DNA of 64,000 bases from Bedellia somnulentella (lineage: Eukaryota > Arthropoda > Insecta > Lepidoptera > Bedelliidae), in contig OY755178.1 in the NCBI GenBank assembly GCA_963576735.1, positions 868,001 through 932,000 of the forward strand. Reading direction: 5' to 3'. This document shows, piece after piece, positions 31,441-41,666 of the stretch. The notes beneath the pieces were generated by a model. It saw nothing but the letters and a program-made list of their open reading frames with translations, had not been told where the DNA came from and did no database searches. The position numbers and the translations under genes were made by a program. Position 1 is the stretch's first letter. Each line of letters opens with the position of its first letter.

Positions 31441-31885
31441 CATTTATTTATTTATTTCGGTACAATTACAGAACTTAAACTAAAAACATATATTAAATCT
31501 AATTACAACATGAACATTCCTAGTCTAAGTTCCAGTTACAACTGCACACAACATTCACTTGTAATATATGCACGACAAAAAAAGAGAGAACATTACAGAT
31601 CGAATATAGTTATAATTTTTTTTTTTTATTTGCTTTTTTTTATAATTAGAATAAACTTAAACTAACTAAGCTTATATACATTAACTTAAGATTAGACTAT
31701 CTACAAAAAAGGAGAGATAAAAAGATAATTCCTATAATTAAATATTATTTTGTTGATTGTTAACATAACGTTTAAAAGAACTCAGTGAGCATCCAAAGAT
31801 GTCAACATCGTAACATATATTATTATAAGATTGGCACATTCTGCGTAGTGGGTGATTAAGAGCAATATTATTTTTTGGGATTGAT
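31441..31885 (-). pseudogene. CR1/Jockey LINE, C-terminus and 3' UTR
   Basis: The minus strand reads 'NIALNHPLRRMCQSYNNI', then 'DVDIFGCSLSSFKRY' and a stop, the standard C-terminus of many insect LINE pol proteins. A 3' UTR and a (TTTA)n tail follow at 31441. Only the last ~45 codons remain. Confidence 0.65.
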
Positions 31886-31892
31886 AACTGAC

Positions 31893-32095
31893 ATTCATAT
31901 ATTCACGGCAATGAATACCAAGAAGGGGTAGCCAGAGCCAAGGAATTATAAATTCCTCAGCATTCTCATTTGGAAGTTGCGTGGGGAATATGTGTGTGTA
32001 TGTTTAGTAATTTCTTACTTACGGCTGTACTTAAGAGGCGACTAACGGTATTGGGGCTTTTTAATTAAGGGATTTCTGGGCGATGGAGACCATCA
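31893..32095. repeat. Two opposed SINE-B fragments
   Basis: 31893-31985 is a reverse 3' part ('AAGAAGGGGTAGCCAGAGC'). 32027-32095 is a forward middle part ('CTTAAGAGGCGACTAACGG'). Confidence 0.6.
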
Positions 32096-32935
32096 CACAT
32101 TTTTCTCCGATCCTACATTAAAAAAAATAACCTAAAATTGTTAAAATATGTGATAGCAATAAGAAAGCCGTCAAGTGAGTGTTTATCTGAAGTAATAAAT
32201 TTCTTTTATAGTAAATGTATGAACAATATTTCCATTATCAGTCAGTTACTGCCACGAGCAGACGGGATAATTGTGATGGCTACGGTTGCAGCGCTTGGGT
32301 GGAATCAATGCAGCATTTTAATACATTAGGATCTTTATTTATATTTGTCTATTTTTTTGCCTTTGTCTTTTGTTTAATTGAACTTTTAGTGCCTGAGCCA
32401 AATGCAACAAATAGCTGCCTTACTAACCGTTTTTTAACACAATCTTTATCTCAACTACACGGTAGTCAGAAAAACTCAGTTTATTATATATCACACTAAA
32501 TCCGAAAAATGAAGTATTTTGTGTAAAATTTAACAATTTTGATGTGCGTGAAAAAGTTTTATCATCGTATTATATGTAAAGTTTCCGCTCCATTCTGCCA
32601 AAATACACCGAAGGATCAACTTGTACCTCTTTGAAATCATAATATTAAGTTATAGTGAATGGCTATAATAAGTGACATTCCATGGACAAAAGAAACATAT
32701 GCCAGGTATTGAGTTAAGTATATACCTGTAAACTGCGTTTCAAAGACTATTTAGATCTGAAAAGACTATCTTGTACAAAGTTATATACGTTTTTCTTCAT
32801 ATTTATAGAAATCGTACACTTTTATGAAAAGACAGTGGAAATTGTTGTGCTAGTAACATACATCATTTAAAAATATGAAAGTGTATGTGTCATCATATAT
32901 TTTTATAGTAAACTTAAAAAAATATGAAATTGTAC
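32096..32935. other. Stretch without recognised gene
   Basis: Two short plus-strand frames (32138-32329, 32215-32499) overlap each other and have no recognisable domain. An RTE-tail scrap 'CTGCCTATCCCAAGGGAAGC' lies at 32949. Confidence 0.3.
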
Positions 32936-32979
32936 AAAACAAATTATCTGCCTATCCCAAGGGAAGCTACTTGCGTGAG

Positions 32980-33190
32980 CACATACATACAGAGCTAAGG
33001 AATTCGAAATTCCTCAGCCACGTTTGGAAAGTTGAGTGAGGAAAAGATTGTAAAATAAAGGTTGTTGGTGATGGGTCTCCAACCGCATCGCCCAAAAATC
33101 CCTTAAAAGCCCCAATACCGTTAGTCGCCTCTTACGTACACCCACCGGAAGAAATGGGGTAGCGCTATTCTAAGCCGACACTACACAGCA
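32980..33190 (-). repeat. SINE-B copy
   Basis: Short (CATA)n, 'AGAGCTAAGGAATTCG', then the full body to 'GCCGACACTACACAGC'. It lacks the 'GGCTATAAATCC' segment like the copy at 30002. Confidence 0.85.
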
Positions 33191-33595
33191 ATGAGCATAA
33201 TAATGTATGTTTTTAATATTTCGAATAAGAAACCAAGCCACAAGGTACGCTTTCATGAGGAATGCCACATATACCCAGTTTGTACTTACCTCTAAGCACA
33301 CTCGTAAAACGCTGTATGCTTTTGGTAATAAAATGCTAATCAAACATTTCCGTGTTTACCGAGTCATTTCAAATTCAATTATTCAATTGGTAGATGGCAA
33401 TTATTTTGTAAACGTTGTGTTACTGTATTATTTCCTCTCGCCAACATACACAAACACAACTTTCATTATCATGCATGATACATAAAACATAAAAATATTG
33501 TTTTGAAACGTGACTGCGTCCATATTTTTTTATCATAATTGTTGTAGGGAAAAAAATACTTTGTTTTTTTTGATGATTTTAAAGAAAAAATAATT
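33191..33595. other. AT-rich stretch, no gene supported
   Basis: A 92-codon frame (33207-33485) has no recognisable features. Confidence 0.3.
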
Positions 33596-33842
33596 ACATA
33601 CATACATATACTCGCGGCTATAAATCCCAAGAAGGGGTAGCCAGAGCTAAGGAATAAAAATTCCTCAGCCACTTTTAGAAATTTGAGTGGGGAAAAGATA
33701 GTAAAAATAAAGGTTGTTGGTGATGGGTCTCCAACCGCATCGCCCTAAAATCCCTTAAAAGCCCCAATACCGTTTGTCGCCTCTTACGTACATTCATCGG
33801 AAGAAATGGGGTAGTGCTATTCTAAGCCGAAAATACACAGCT
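33596..33842 (-). repeat. SINE-B copy, full length
   Basis: From (CATA)n and 'ACTCGCGGCTATAAATCC' to 'CTAAGCCGAAAATACACAGC'. Confidence 0.85.
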
Positions 33843-34417
33843 TCAAAAGAAAAAATATAACTATTTATTAGAGCGAAGCTTTCATTTACCAAAAACTTTT
33901 GTATTTCGCATGTAAAATAACTCCTAAACAAAAAAAAAAAAAGTCTAAAAGTCAGATTAGATGGCGCAATGTATTTTATAAATAATTCAATATTGTTCTA
34001 GTATTCTTCTGAAGTCATTTCTAAATATTATTGAATTTAAATTAACAATTTTTTTAATGTATAACTACTATACAGACCTGTCTAAGTTGTTTTCACCAAA
34101 CTCCGAATAACTATTGAATAAAATCCATGTTATTTTTTTGCCTTTTGTCGAACGCAACACACTAGAGCTTTGTCTACCAAAGAGTTCTATAATCTGTATT
34201 GGTTCGTACAAAATGTAATTGGATACATTTTATTCAGCCAACAAAGTGAGCGTCGACTTTGTGCTATCAAGTTACTTTGTCTACTGTAGATATTTCTGGG
34301 ACAAATAAAAATGTATTATTTACATAGTATAATGAAAGTGTAATGACATTATCACACACCGTTCGAACAATAAAATAAATCATTTTTTTAATAGTTATAT
34401 GATGTTTTCCATGAACC
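33843..34417. other. AT-rich stretch, no gene seen
   Basis: No supported ORF or repeat boundary. Confidence 0.3.
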
Positions 34418-34548
34418 AATGTGATTGCTCAGTGGATAGCCGCCGCATGCAGAGAGGCGTAGGTTCGAATTCCGGGTCATGCCTAGCCTACACCAAGGGT
34501 GTTCACTAAAAGTCGCATGTGGTGTATAGGTTAATATATCATGGTGGT
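34418..34548 (+). repeat. SINE-A relative with another tRNA-like head, truncated
   Basis: 'GTGATTGCTCAGTGGATAG' and 'GTAGGTTCGAATTCCGGG' are good A and B boxes. The body begins as SINE-A ('CTACACCAAGGGTGTTC') and is cut by the next, opposed SINE-A. Confidence 0.7.
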
Positions 34549-34931
34549 TAATCATAAACATAAACGTAACATAAACGTTCACGCCGTTTTTTCCCCGAAG
34601 GGGTTGGCAGAGGTACCAATACTCCTGAACTCACATGGCAAGCGCCATCTAGTTTCCAGAGAAGGTACCCACGTTTTGCTTAGACAGTGTACTCACGTGA
34701 TAGGGGGCAGGCCTATCGCCGTTTTGTACGAATACACTGTCACATGACTAAGTACAACTCAGCCATGTGGGTTTCCTCACGATGTTTTCCCTCACCGTTA
34801 GCAACCATGATAAATTAACCACACATATGACTTTAGAAAAGACAAATTGGTGTAGGCCCGTCTCAGGATTGGAACTCACGCCCTTCTGTTTTTCGGGCGG
34901 GTGTTCTACCCACTGGACTATCATGTCGCTA
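34549..34931 (-). repeat. SINE-A copy, full length
   Basis: The tail in reverse ('CATAAACGTTCACGCCG') runs to the head 'CCCACTGGACTATCATGTCG'. Close to the copy at 21040 ('GCGCCATCTAGTTTCC' shared). Confidence 0.85.
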
Positions 34932-34945
34932 ATGGTTAATCATTT

Positions 34946-35128
34946 AGGTCAAATAGAGAATGTGCCAAAAAGGCAGGCGTTCGAAGTGGGACAAGAGCAT
35001 GTATGAAGTTATTGATGAATGTAGACAAAGATCGAAAGAAGAGGTTTGCCAGGATCGTACAAAGTACCGATCGATAGTCTCTGCCTACCCCGATCAGAAC
35101 CAACGGCGTGAGACTATTTATGTATGTT
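34946..35128 (+). repeat. RTE LINE 3' end
   Basis: 'GGTCAAATAGAGAATGTGCC', 'CAGGATCGTACAAAGTACC', 'GTCTCTGCCTACCCCG' and 'AACGGCGTGAGAC' are the decayed C-terminal codons and tail. Frame broken. Confidence 0.7.
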
Positions 35129-35281
35129 GTTAACGTTGAGGGAAATATCAAAAGGAAATCCACATGGGCAAATTGCACTAATTGCTTATGTTGTCACATT
35201 ACTTTGTACTCACACAAAACAGCGATAGGCCTGCCCCCTATCACGTGAGCAGTTGAGCGCACTGTGTAAGCGTGGGTACTG
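35129..35281 (+). repeat. SINE-A body fragment
   Basis: 'GTTAACGTTGAGGGAAAT', 'GCGATAGGCCTGCCCCC' and 'TATCACGTGAGC' in SINE-A order, joined directly to the RTE tail. Confidence 0.65.
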
Positions 35282-35484
35282 ATTGTCTTAAAACTGTGTA
35301 AGAAGTTGATATTTATTTAATTGCTAATAAGATTATGGAGGATACAATCTTATGATTTTTGATATCTTTTATAACATTTTGTATAGATTTTTAATTTTAA
35401 GCTGGATAGATTACCTATGTTATATAAGAGGATCTTATCACCACTTTAGATTTCTTTGCGAAGCATTCCCTCATCCTTCAAGAC

Positions 35485-36890
35485 TTACTTACTTACTTAC
35501 TACGCTGGCTCGATGACCCAAAGTGAGTCTTGGCCTCCAATACGAGATTTCGCCATTTGTCTCGGTCTAGTGTGGTTTCTCGCCAATCGCTTGGTAGAAG
35601 CTCACGAAGATCCGCTTCTACCACATCACACCAGCGGTACCGCGGGCGTCCGACAGGTCTTCGTCCAGTTGGTCGACCCATGTACGCTTTTTTGACACCT
35701 CGATCTTCACCCATCCTTTCTAGGTGCCCAAGCCAGCGAAGTCTGTGGGCTTTGGTTTCCCCAAGGATGTTCGCATCAGCGAAAAGTTCTTCGACTTCAA
35801 AGTTCTTCAGCAGTCTCCATGTTCCATCCGACCTCTGTCTTGGCCCAAAGATTTTCCGGAGGATCTTTCTCTCGGCAACCAGGAGTTTACTTTCCTTTTT
35901 AAGCGTCAGTGTCCAAGCCTCACATCCGTACATGAGAATTGGCCTAATTACGGTCTTATAGATGCGTATCTTGGTGTTTCTACTGAGAAGTTTGGACACT
36001 AACACTTTATGCAGAGCAGCGCTACAACGCAGGGAGTTTTGAATGCGGATGTCGATCTCTTCGTCACGAGTATTGCTATCTGTGATGGTACAGCCTAGGA
36101 ATTTGAATTTTGCCACTCCATTGTATTGAGTATCTCCAACATTAAGTCCTTGACGATTTGTACGAGGAATTTTAAAACGTCTCATGTGAAGATACTCAGT
36201 TTTTCCGTGGTTGATCCTTAGACCGGCCTTCAGTGCTTCCGTTTCCAGAACTCTGGCGGATTCTTGTATTTCCTTACGGTTTTCTCCCAGTAATGCTAGG
36301 TCATCAGCGTAGCCAATTATTTTGTGTCTACCATTTAGTTGCACTCCAACATCTAGTGAATTCACTTTTCTGAGAGCGTATTCCAGCACTAAATTGAAGA
36401 GCATTGGAGACAAGGCGTCACCTTGCTTGAGACCCGTGACTACGGGAAATTCATCCGTCAAGTCCCCTTCTACTCGAACTCGCATCCTACTATCCGTTGT
36501 GGCTATCTGAATCATGTCCATTAACTTTTTGGGAATATTGAAGTTCCTCAATATTGTGAATAGCGCACTTCGGTCAATGCTGTCGTACGCTTTGGCAAAA
36601 TCCACAAACAGTATATGGATGCTTTGAGCGTATTCCCACTTCTTCTCCATCAGTTGTTTAAGGAGGAAGATCTGATCTATAGTACTGCGGTTTGGTCGAA
36701 AGCCGCACTGGTAATCACTAATGATAACTTCTGCATATGGTTCCAGTCTCTTGAGCAGAACATAGGACAATATTTTGTACGCTGTAGGTAGCAAAGCAAT
36801 TCCACGATAGTTTGAGCACTTCTTTTTTGATCCCTTCTTATGAATTATATATTCCCTTTCCTTCAAGACGAAGATTGAATATAAAGTGAC
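35485..36890 (-). mobile_element. RTE-like LINE with (TAAG)n tail, 5'-truncated
   Basis: The minus-strand element ends in a (TAAG)n microsatellite at 35486-35502, immediately after the ORF stop, so there is almost no 3' UTR. The 5' end is cut within the region just before the RT. It differs from the (TATG)n-tailed RTE family elsewhere in the window. Confidence 0.75.
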
Positions 36891-36914
36891 ATATAAATGG
36901 AAGCCTCTAAACAC
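35493..36914 (-). CDS. Reverse transcriptase, 473 aa (LINE ORF without endonuclease)
   Basis: The intact frame covers the whole RT and C-terminal region: 'CSNYRGIALLPTAYKILSY', 'YQCGFRPNRSTIDQIF', 'ILFVDFAKAYDSID' (first catalytic Asp), 'GLKQGDALSPMLFNLVLE', and the box 'IGYADDLALLGE' (YADD, both Asp present). The RTE-type C-terminus follows: 'RPILMYGCEAWTL', 'AHRLRWLGHLERMGEDRG', 'DRDKWRNLVLEAK'. The first ~25 residues before 'IHKKGSKKKCSNYRG' are probably flanking DNA or damaged sequence. With no endonuclease it cannot integrate in the usual way, but the RT frame has no stop or frameshift, so the insertion is recent. Confidence 0.85.
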   Translation of the reverse strand: MFRGFHLYVTLYSIFVLKEREYIIHKKGSKKKCSNYRGIALLPTAYKILSYVLLKRLEPYAEVIISDYQCGFRPNRSTIDQIFLLKQLMEKKWEYAQSIHILFVDFAKAYDSIDRSALFTILRNFNIPKKLMDMIQIATTDSRMRVRVEGDLTDEFPVVTGLKQGDALSPMLFNLVLEYALRKVNSLDVGVQLNGRHKIIGYADDLALLGENRKEIQESARVLETEALKAGLRINHGKTEYLHMRRFKIPRTNRQGLNVGDTQYNGVAKFKFLGCTITDSNTRDEEIDIRIQNSLRCSAALHKVLVSKLLSRNTKIRIYKTVIRPILMYGCEAWTLTLKKESKLLVAERKILRKIFGPRQRSDGTWRLLKNFEVEELFADANILGETKAHRLRWLGHLERMGEDRGVKKAYMGRPTGRRPVGRPRYRWCDVVEADLRELLPSDWRETTLDRDKWRNLVLEAKTHFGSSSQRSK

Positions 36915-37800
36915 TGACTGCTATTCGATGGTCGGTTAAATGTTGCAAGCTGCCATAGACTACTCCAGCAATCAATATATGTGTGTATATGTAAAAATCT
37001 TGTCGCAGCTTAAAGATGTTAGTCTAGGTTGATACAAGCTCAAGCCTTTTGTAATTAAAGCAAAGCTTTCTCCCATTCTGTGTCCAAGATTTATGTAAAC
37101 GTTACTAACGCAATCGTTTTAGCAAATATATTTTCTGAGTAGCTATGAAACAGAACTTAGATATAATAAAACAATGCTCGCCTGAAGAGTAAATAAATAT
37201 TCTAGAAGGATATTACAGAATGGCTTTTATTTATGATAGTAACCTGTTGAAGAAACAGTGATTTACGATGCAAACCTACCCTTACTGAAACGCATATTTT
37301 AACCCACGGAAAAACATATATGCGTCCCTTTCACTCCTTATAGTTTTTGCAAAGTAAGAGCAAGACAAACTGCCGCTTCAGAATATAAAATGGCGCCAAC
37401 CACAAAATGGCGGTAGGTTAGCAGTGCAGTTACTGAATTAAACTTGTTAGCTAAATTGTGTTTATGATAATGGATATTAGACAAGAAAATATGATGGCAA
37501 CAACGTACCACAAACAGCGGAAGTTGCCGTGAAAACCTATTAAATTCAATTATAAGGTGTTTAAGGACAATCTACCACGCTGTTATTAGGCGATAAATTG
37601 TGTAGCTTTTATTTTCATATTTAATGTTAAATGTCTTTTAGGGATTATGAACTATATACAATAGTTTTCAATTAGAATTTCATCAATCTTATTAACGTGC
37701 GGCTATTGTAAGAGGCGATTAAGAGATCGACCCCTTAGCAGGAGACGTGTGAGAGCGATTATGTCACGTGAAAAATGCGATACTGACAGGCTGTTCATAA
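36915..37800. other. Stretch without recognised gene
   Basis: Around 37360-37400 there are two 'AAATGGCG' phrases in more balanced sequence. A SINE-B scrap 'GTAAGAGGCGATTAAG' lies at 37708. No coding sequence is supported. Confidence 0.3.
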
Positions 37801-37968
37801 AAAAAATATAAAATAAAAAAAACATTTATTTCAAAGTAAAAAGATAAATATTTGTTTTTTGAATGTCAAATTTCATCTTAATGCTAAGTTTACTTCGGAT
37901 TCGGAAGGTGTTTTGTTGAGAGAAGAACCCGTAAGAAAACTTGTCAACACACATCTTTTTTACGTACA

Positions 37969-38451
37969 TTACAATTTTGTTAGCCCGGAAACATCCTGCA
38001 CAGAGCCCTGATGACACCAAGCTACTTCATTATTAATGTAACCATTAACATTGTAATAGGCTTTCAAACTAAGATTTCTTTTAACTACTGCTTTGAATTT
38101 TCTTTCTGATAAATTTAAAATGTCCTCAGGTATTTTATTATACATTTTTACGCATAACCCCATGATAGATGTATTTACTTTTGACAATCTGTATTTAGGT
38201 ATTGAAATTTTATTGTTGTCTCTCAGATTTCGACTATGTCTGTCACTATTATTTTTTACAAAAGACGCCTGCTTTTTTCTTACATACATAATATTTTCAT
38301 AAATATATTGACATGGCAGCGTCATTATATTTATGGTTTTAAACAATTCCCTCAAAGAATTTCGTGATCTCAAATTATAAATAGCTCTTATTGCTCTCTT
38401 TTGGAGAATAAATACGGAACAAACATCAGCTAATTTAATGTTTTTTGACAT
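37969..38451 (-). pseudogene. LINE ORF2 C-terminal part (copy 2)
   Basis: Real LINE coding runs from about 38420 to 37969: 'SVFILQKRAIRAIYNLRSR', 'LFKTINIMTLPCQYIYEN', 'LCVKMYNKIPEDILNLSE', ending 'WCHQGSVQDVSGLTKL' and a stop. The first ~10 residues of this frame come from the inserted SINE-C. This copy keeps the true C-terminus that copy 1 lost to a frameshift. Confidence 0.8.
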
Positions 38452-38953
38452 GAATTCCTCATGTGGGGATTATTACTCATAAATAAAAGATGTTATTAAA
38501 GGAAAGAAAAATTTCGACACTGGCGGGGTTCGAACCCGCGACCTTCGGGTATACGCCCCCGTCGCTTTTGCCAATTGAGCTACCGTGTCAATGGCTGCCA
38601 GCGCGAAATTTCTCTATCCATTGTTACTTTTTTACACGTTCAAGTAGTGTTTGCGTTTCCTACCTCCGAATTTTAACTAATTCGGACGGCCACTTGTCTA
38701 CCTTTTCAGATAGAATGCAAATGTTGGAAACGCCTAACTATCACATAGTTTAATGTTTTTTGACATGAATTCCTCATGTGGGGATTATTACTCATAAATA
38801 AAAGATGTTATTAAAGGAAAGAAAAATTTCGACACTGGCGGGGTTCGAACCCGCGACCTTCGGGTATACGCCCCCGTCGCTTTCGGCCCGGGGTTCGAAC
38901 CCCGCCAGTGTCGAAATTTTTCTTTCCTTTAATAACATCTTTTATTTATGAGT
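38432..38953 (-). mobile_element. SINE-C compound insertion (full copy plus hairpin)
   Basis: Bounded by AAACATCAGCT at 38421-38431 and 38954-38964. It contains a full SINE-C in reverse (38432-38757: tail, tRNA-like part with 'GGGGTTCGAACCCGCGACC', body 'CACTTGTCTACCTTTTCAG'). A second reverse copy stops after the tRNA part (38758-38885), followed by an inverted piece (about 38892-38953) that pairs with it. In the full copy the tRNA-like part is internal, with ~170 bp before it, which is unusual for a SINE. Confidence 0.75.
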
Positions 38954-39033
38954 AAACATCAGCTGCTCTGCCCCAGAGTAAAATACCGTAAGACATTACA
39001 CTATGAAAATAGCTGTAATAAATTAATCGAGCT

Positions 39034-39284
39034 ACATACATACATACATATACTCATAGCTATAAATCCCTAGAAGGGGTAGCCAGAGCTAAGGAATTAG
39101 AAATTCCTCAGCCACTTTTGGAAAATTGTGTGGGGAAAAAATGGTAAAATAAAGGTTGCTGGTGATGGGTCTCCAACCACATCGCCCAAAAATCCCTTTA
39201 AAGCCCCCAATACTGTTAGTAGGACTTACGTACACCCACCGGAAGTAATGGGGTAATGCTATTCTAAGCCGACACTACACAGCA
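39034..39284 (-). repeat. SINE-B copy, full length
   Basis: From (CATA)n and 'ACTCATAGCTATAAATCCC' to 'AGCCGACACTACACAGC'. Confidence 0.85.
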
Positions 39285-39299
39285 TCTCTACTAAATCTC

Positions 39300-39585
39300 T
39301 TACCTACTCATTTTCTAAATACAGCTGGTATAGGTTTTGTTCATTTAATTTCTTTCTTTCCAAGTTTTACTGGACCTGTTTTTTAATGTTTTGTACGTTT
39401 TTCATATTATTATTTTTTCTAATGTACTTACTGTTTTTTCTACGGCAATCGCCTTAATTTTGATCCTTTTTGTTTCGTAACTGGTAACTGTGATTACCTG
39501 TCATTGGCTTTGTAAAACAATTGTATGTTCTGTGCCATGTTTTTGTGCTCGCTGTTGGTGGTAAATGAATAAATAAATAAATAAG
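39300..39585 (+). repeat. LINE 3' UTR with (AAAT)n tail
   Basis: Ends 'TGTTGGTGGTAAATGAATAA' plus AAAT repeats, the usual form of CR1/Jockey 3' ends. No coding remnant. Confidence 0.45.
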
Positions 39586-40113
39586 TAACACAATAATCCA
39601 TTTTGCAAGTAAACAAAATATGTCAACTTTTATTCACACTGTAATGTAATTATCATCAAATGTTGACACTCTTAAGACACATTTTTGTCTCTGTATCAAA
39701 TTTCTATCCATTAACTTAACATCATTATTATTCAATTGTATTCTTACGCCACTTTACGAGGAAAGACTGTACCAAATAACACGCTGGCGAAATATCAAAT
39801 TATCCGGGTTCACGCGAAATTATAAATTAATATTTCACCGAGCATACAGATGATTCGCCCAAACTGGTTCAAAAAGTCGTTTCCCAGAGAATGAACGTAA
39901 TAAATTATATTCCTGGCGACAAAGACCTTTTACCGTATTTCTTAGAAAATTCTATTTAATTGTAAGATGGAAATATTTTGTCTCGTTGCTTAGGAAGGTT
40001 GATATCAATTACTTAAAATTTTGATCTCGCTGGAATATCCATCAGTTAACTGTTTTGCTCTTAATCTTTATACATTTTTTTTAACATAAACACTTATTCA
40101 AAAATTATGCAGT
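39586..40113. other. AT-rich stretch, no gene seen
   Basis: No supported coding sequence or repeat. Confidence 0.3.
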
Positions 40114-40250
40114 AAAAAGAATAAAAGAGCATGTATGAGAACATTGATGGATGTAAACGAACCTAGAGAGGTATGTCAGGATCGTACAAAGTGGTGATCG
40201 ATAGCCTCTACCTACCCCAATCGGAAATGATGGCGTGAGTATATGTATGT
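40114..40250 (+). repeat. RTE LINE 3' end
   Basis: 'AAGAATAAAAGAGCATGTAT', 'CAGGATCGTACAAAGTGG', 'CTACCTACCCCAATCGG' and 'TGGCGTGAGTATATGTATG'. Frame broken. Confidence 0.7.
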
Positions 40251-40289
40251 ATTAGGATACTAGGACACTTAATGATGACCACTCATCGC

Positions 40290-41204
40290 TGAGAGCCCTT
40301 TTAATTAACAATTTTCTCCCCTTAACTTACAAAAGTGGGTTAGGTATTGCTCTGGCTACCCTTTTGTTGCAATTTTTAGAAAGATTTCAGGGAACATAAC
40401 TTTGTTACTTCAGCTACCATCTGGTATAAAGTGAAATATTTGTCTACACACCGCAAAACTTATTATCCATTATAATGTGCAATACATAATATTTTATTCA
40501 ATAAAAAGGAACCGACATGCTTAATTTAAAAAAATATATTTATGTTAAACACAAAATTCGATATACAACAGAGTCATCCCAATGTTCATTCAGATATTAC
40601 CAAAACCCCATTACAATTTAATAGGACCACCCTGTAAGCATATCCAAGCAAACAGAAAAAGAAAAACAGCTTTAAAAAGCAATTGACAACGAACGTAGTA
40701 AATGCGTCACAAAAAAACAAAAAAAAAACATACAGACGAATTGCGAACCCTTATTTTTAGTCGGTTAAAAACTCGGTTGTTCTCCGTTCTAGCTTTTCTT
40801 AAATTATTTATTATATCCTATAACTATGACGATATTTAAGATATGTTTGAGCCTTTCTGTGTCTGTTTGTTGACAATGGAGTACATACAATTACTATTTG
40901 ACGACATATATGTACAGACATACATATACTCACGGCCATCAATATTTGAGTGGTTATAAATTCAGGAATACCATTGTATTATACACTACATTAAATACCG
41001 ACCAAGACCAAGCAGCTTGCATCGATGTAGTCCTCAGGGAGAACCTAGCCATTGTAATTAGGTATTTTGGTACATCCATAAATTACACATCTAGCAGCCA
41101 CTAACAAACAACCGTGTATTATCATAATACTCACACATTCACATATACACACACATACTATCACAAACAAACACACACACAAATATATTCACTCACACAA
41201 AACA
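40290..41204. other. Stretch with SINE-B relic and CA-rich tract
   Basis: 40295-40375 is a degenerate SINE-B 3' part ('ATTGCTCTGGCTACCC'). 'TTTTTAGTCGGTTAAAAAC' at 40757 is the reverse of the Lepidoptera repeat seen at 12945. A CA-rich tract lies at 41130-41205. No gene is supported. Confidence 0.35.
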
Positions 41205-41666
41205 CACGGTTGTGTCATATTTTTGTAAATTGGCAACACCGACAGCGTGCCTTCACCTGTCAATTTATGAATGTCAAGAGGAGTTTGATGACTAATAAAT
41301 AAAGAATAAATAAAGGAAAGAAAAATTTCGACACAGGCGGGGATCGAACCCGCGACCTCGGGTAAACGCCCCGGACGCTCTGCCAACTGAGCTACCGTGT
41401 CAGTTGGCTGCCAGTGCGAAATTCTTCTATCCTTTATTTCGTTTCCTTTATTTATTCTTTATTTATTAGTAATAATCCCCACATGAGGTTTTCATGAACA
41501 AAAAGATTTGAATTAGGAGTTTGATGGTTGGTTTTGGGGGGAGATGTGAGAGGATCTTTATGTTATCGATGCAACTGTTGAATCTTGTGATCAATGCTTG
41601 AATTAATGTAAATAGTAATTTAAATTAGTAAAAGTATTTATATTAAGTATTAGTCGTTTTTCTTCA
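41205..41666 (+). mobile_element. 3' end of an unidentified LTR retroelement, copy 1 (split by SINE-C)
   Basis: Shared with 61552-61770: 'GTAAATTGGCAACACCGACA', a polypurine tract 'TTTTGGGGGGAGA' and a 122-bp LTR-like unit TGTGAGAGG...TTTTTCTTCA at 41545-41666 (TG...CA ends). A SINE-C insertion divides it at 41289-41513. No pol coding remains, so the family cannot be named. Confidence 0.55.
41290..41513 (-). mobile_element. SINE-C insertion with 12-bp duplication and foldback layout
   Basis: Flanked by AGGAGTTTGATG at about 41278-41289 and 41514-41525. It holds a reverse tRNA-like part with a good cloverleaf layout (acceptor GACACGG/CTGTGTC, D-arm 'GCTCAGTTGGCAGAGC', T-arm 'GCGGGTTCGATCCCCGC'), then a forward copy of the SINE-C tail. 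The two tail copies are inverted relative to each other. The uninterrupted target is visible at 61.6 kb. Confidence 0.8.

Larger units (their letters stand above)
37806..39033 (-). mobile_element. CR1/Jockey-type LINE copy 2, 5'-truncated, carrying a SINE-C insertion
   Basis: Same family as 74-2253. The 3' end is an A/T run at about 37800-37830. The element covers the last third of ORF2. It is split at 38421-38964 by a 522-bp SINE-C insertion with an 11-bp duplication. Sequence matching LINE copy 1 resumes at 38965 ('GCTCTGCCCCAGAGTAAAA') and stops at 39033, where a SINE-B tail begins. Confidence 0.85.
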
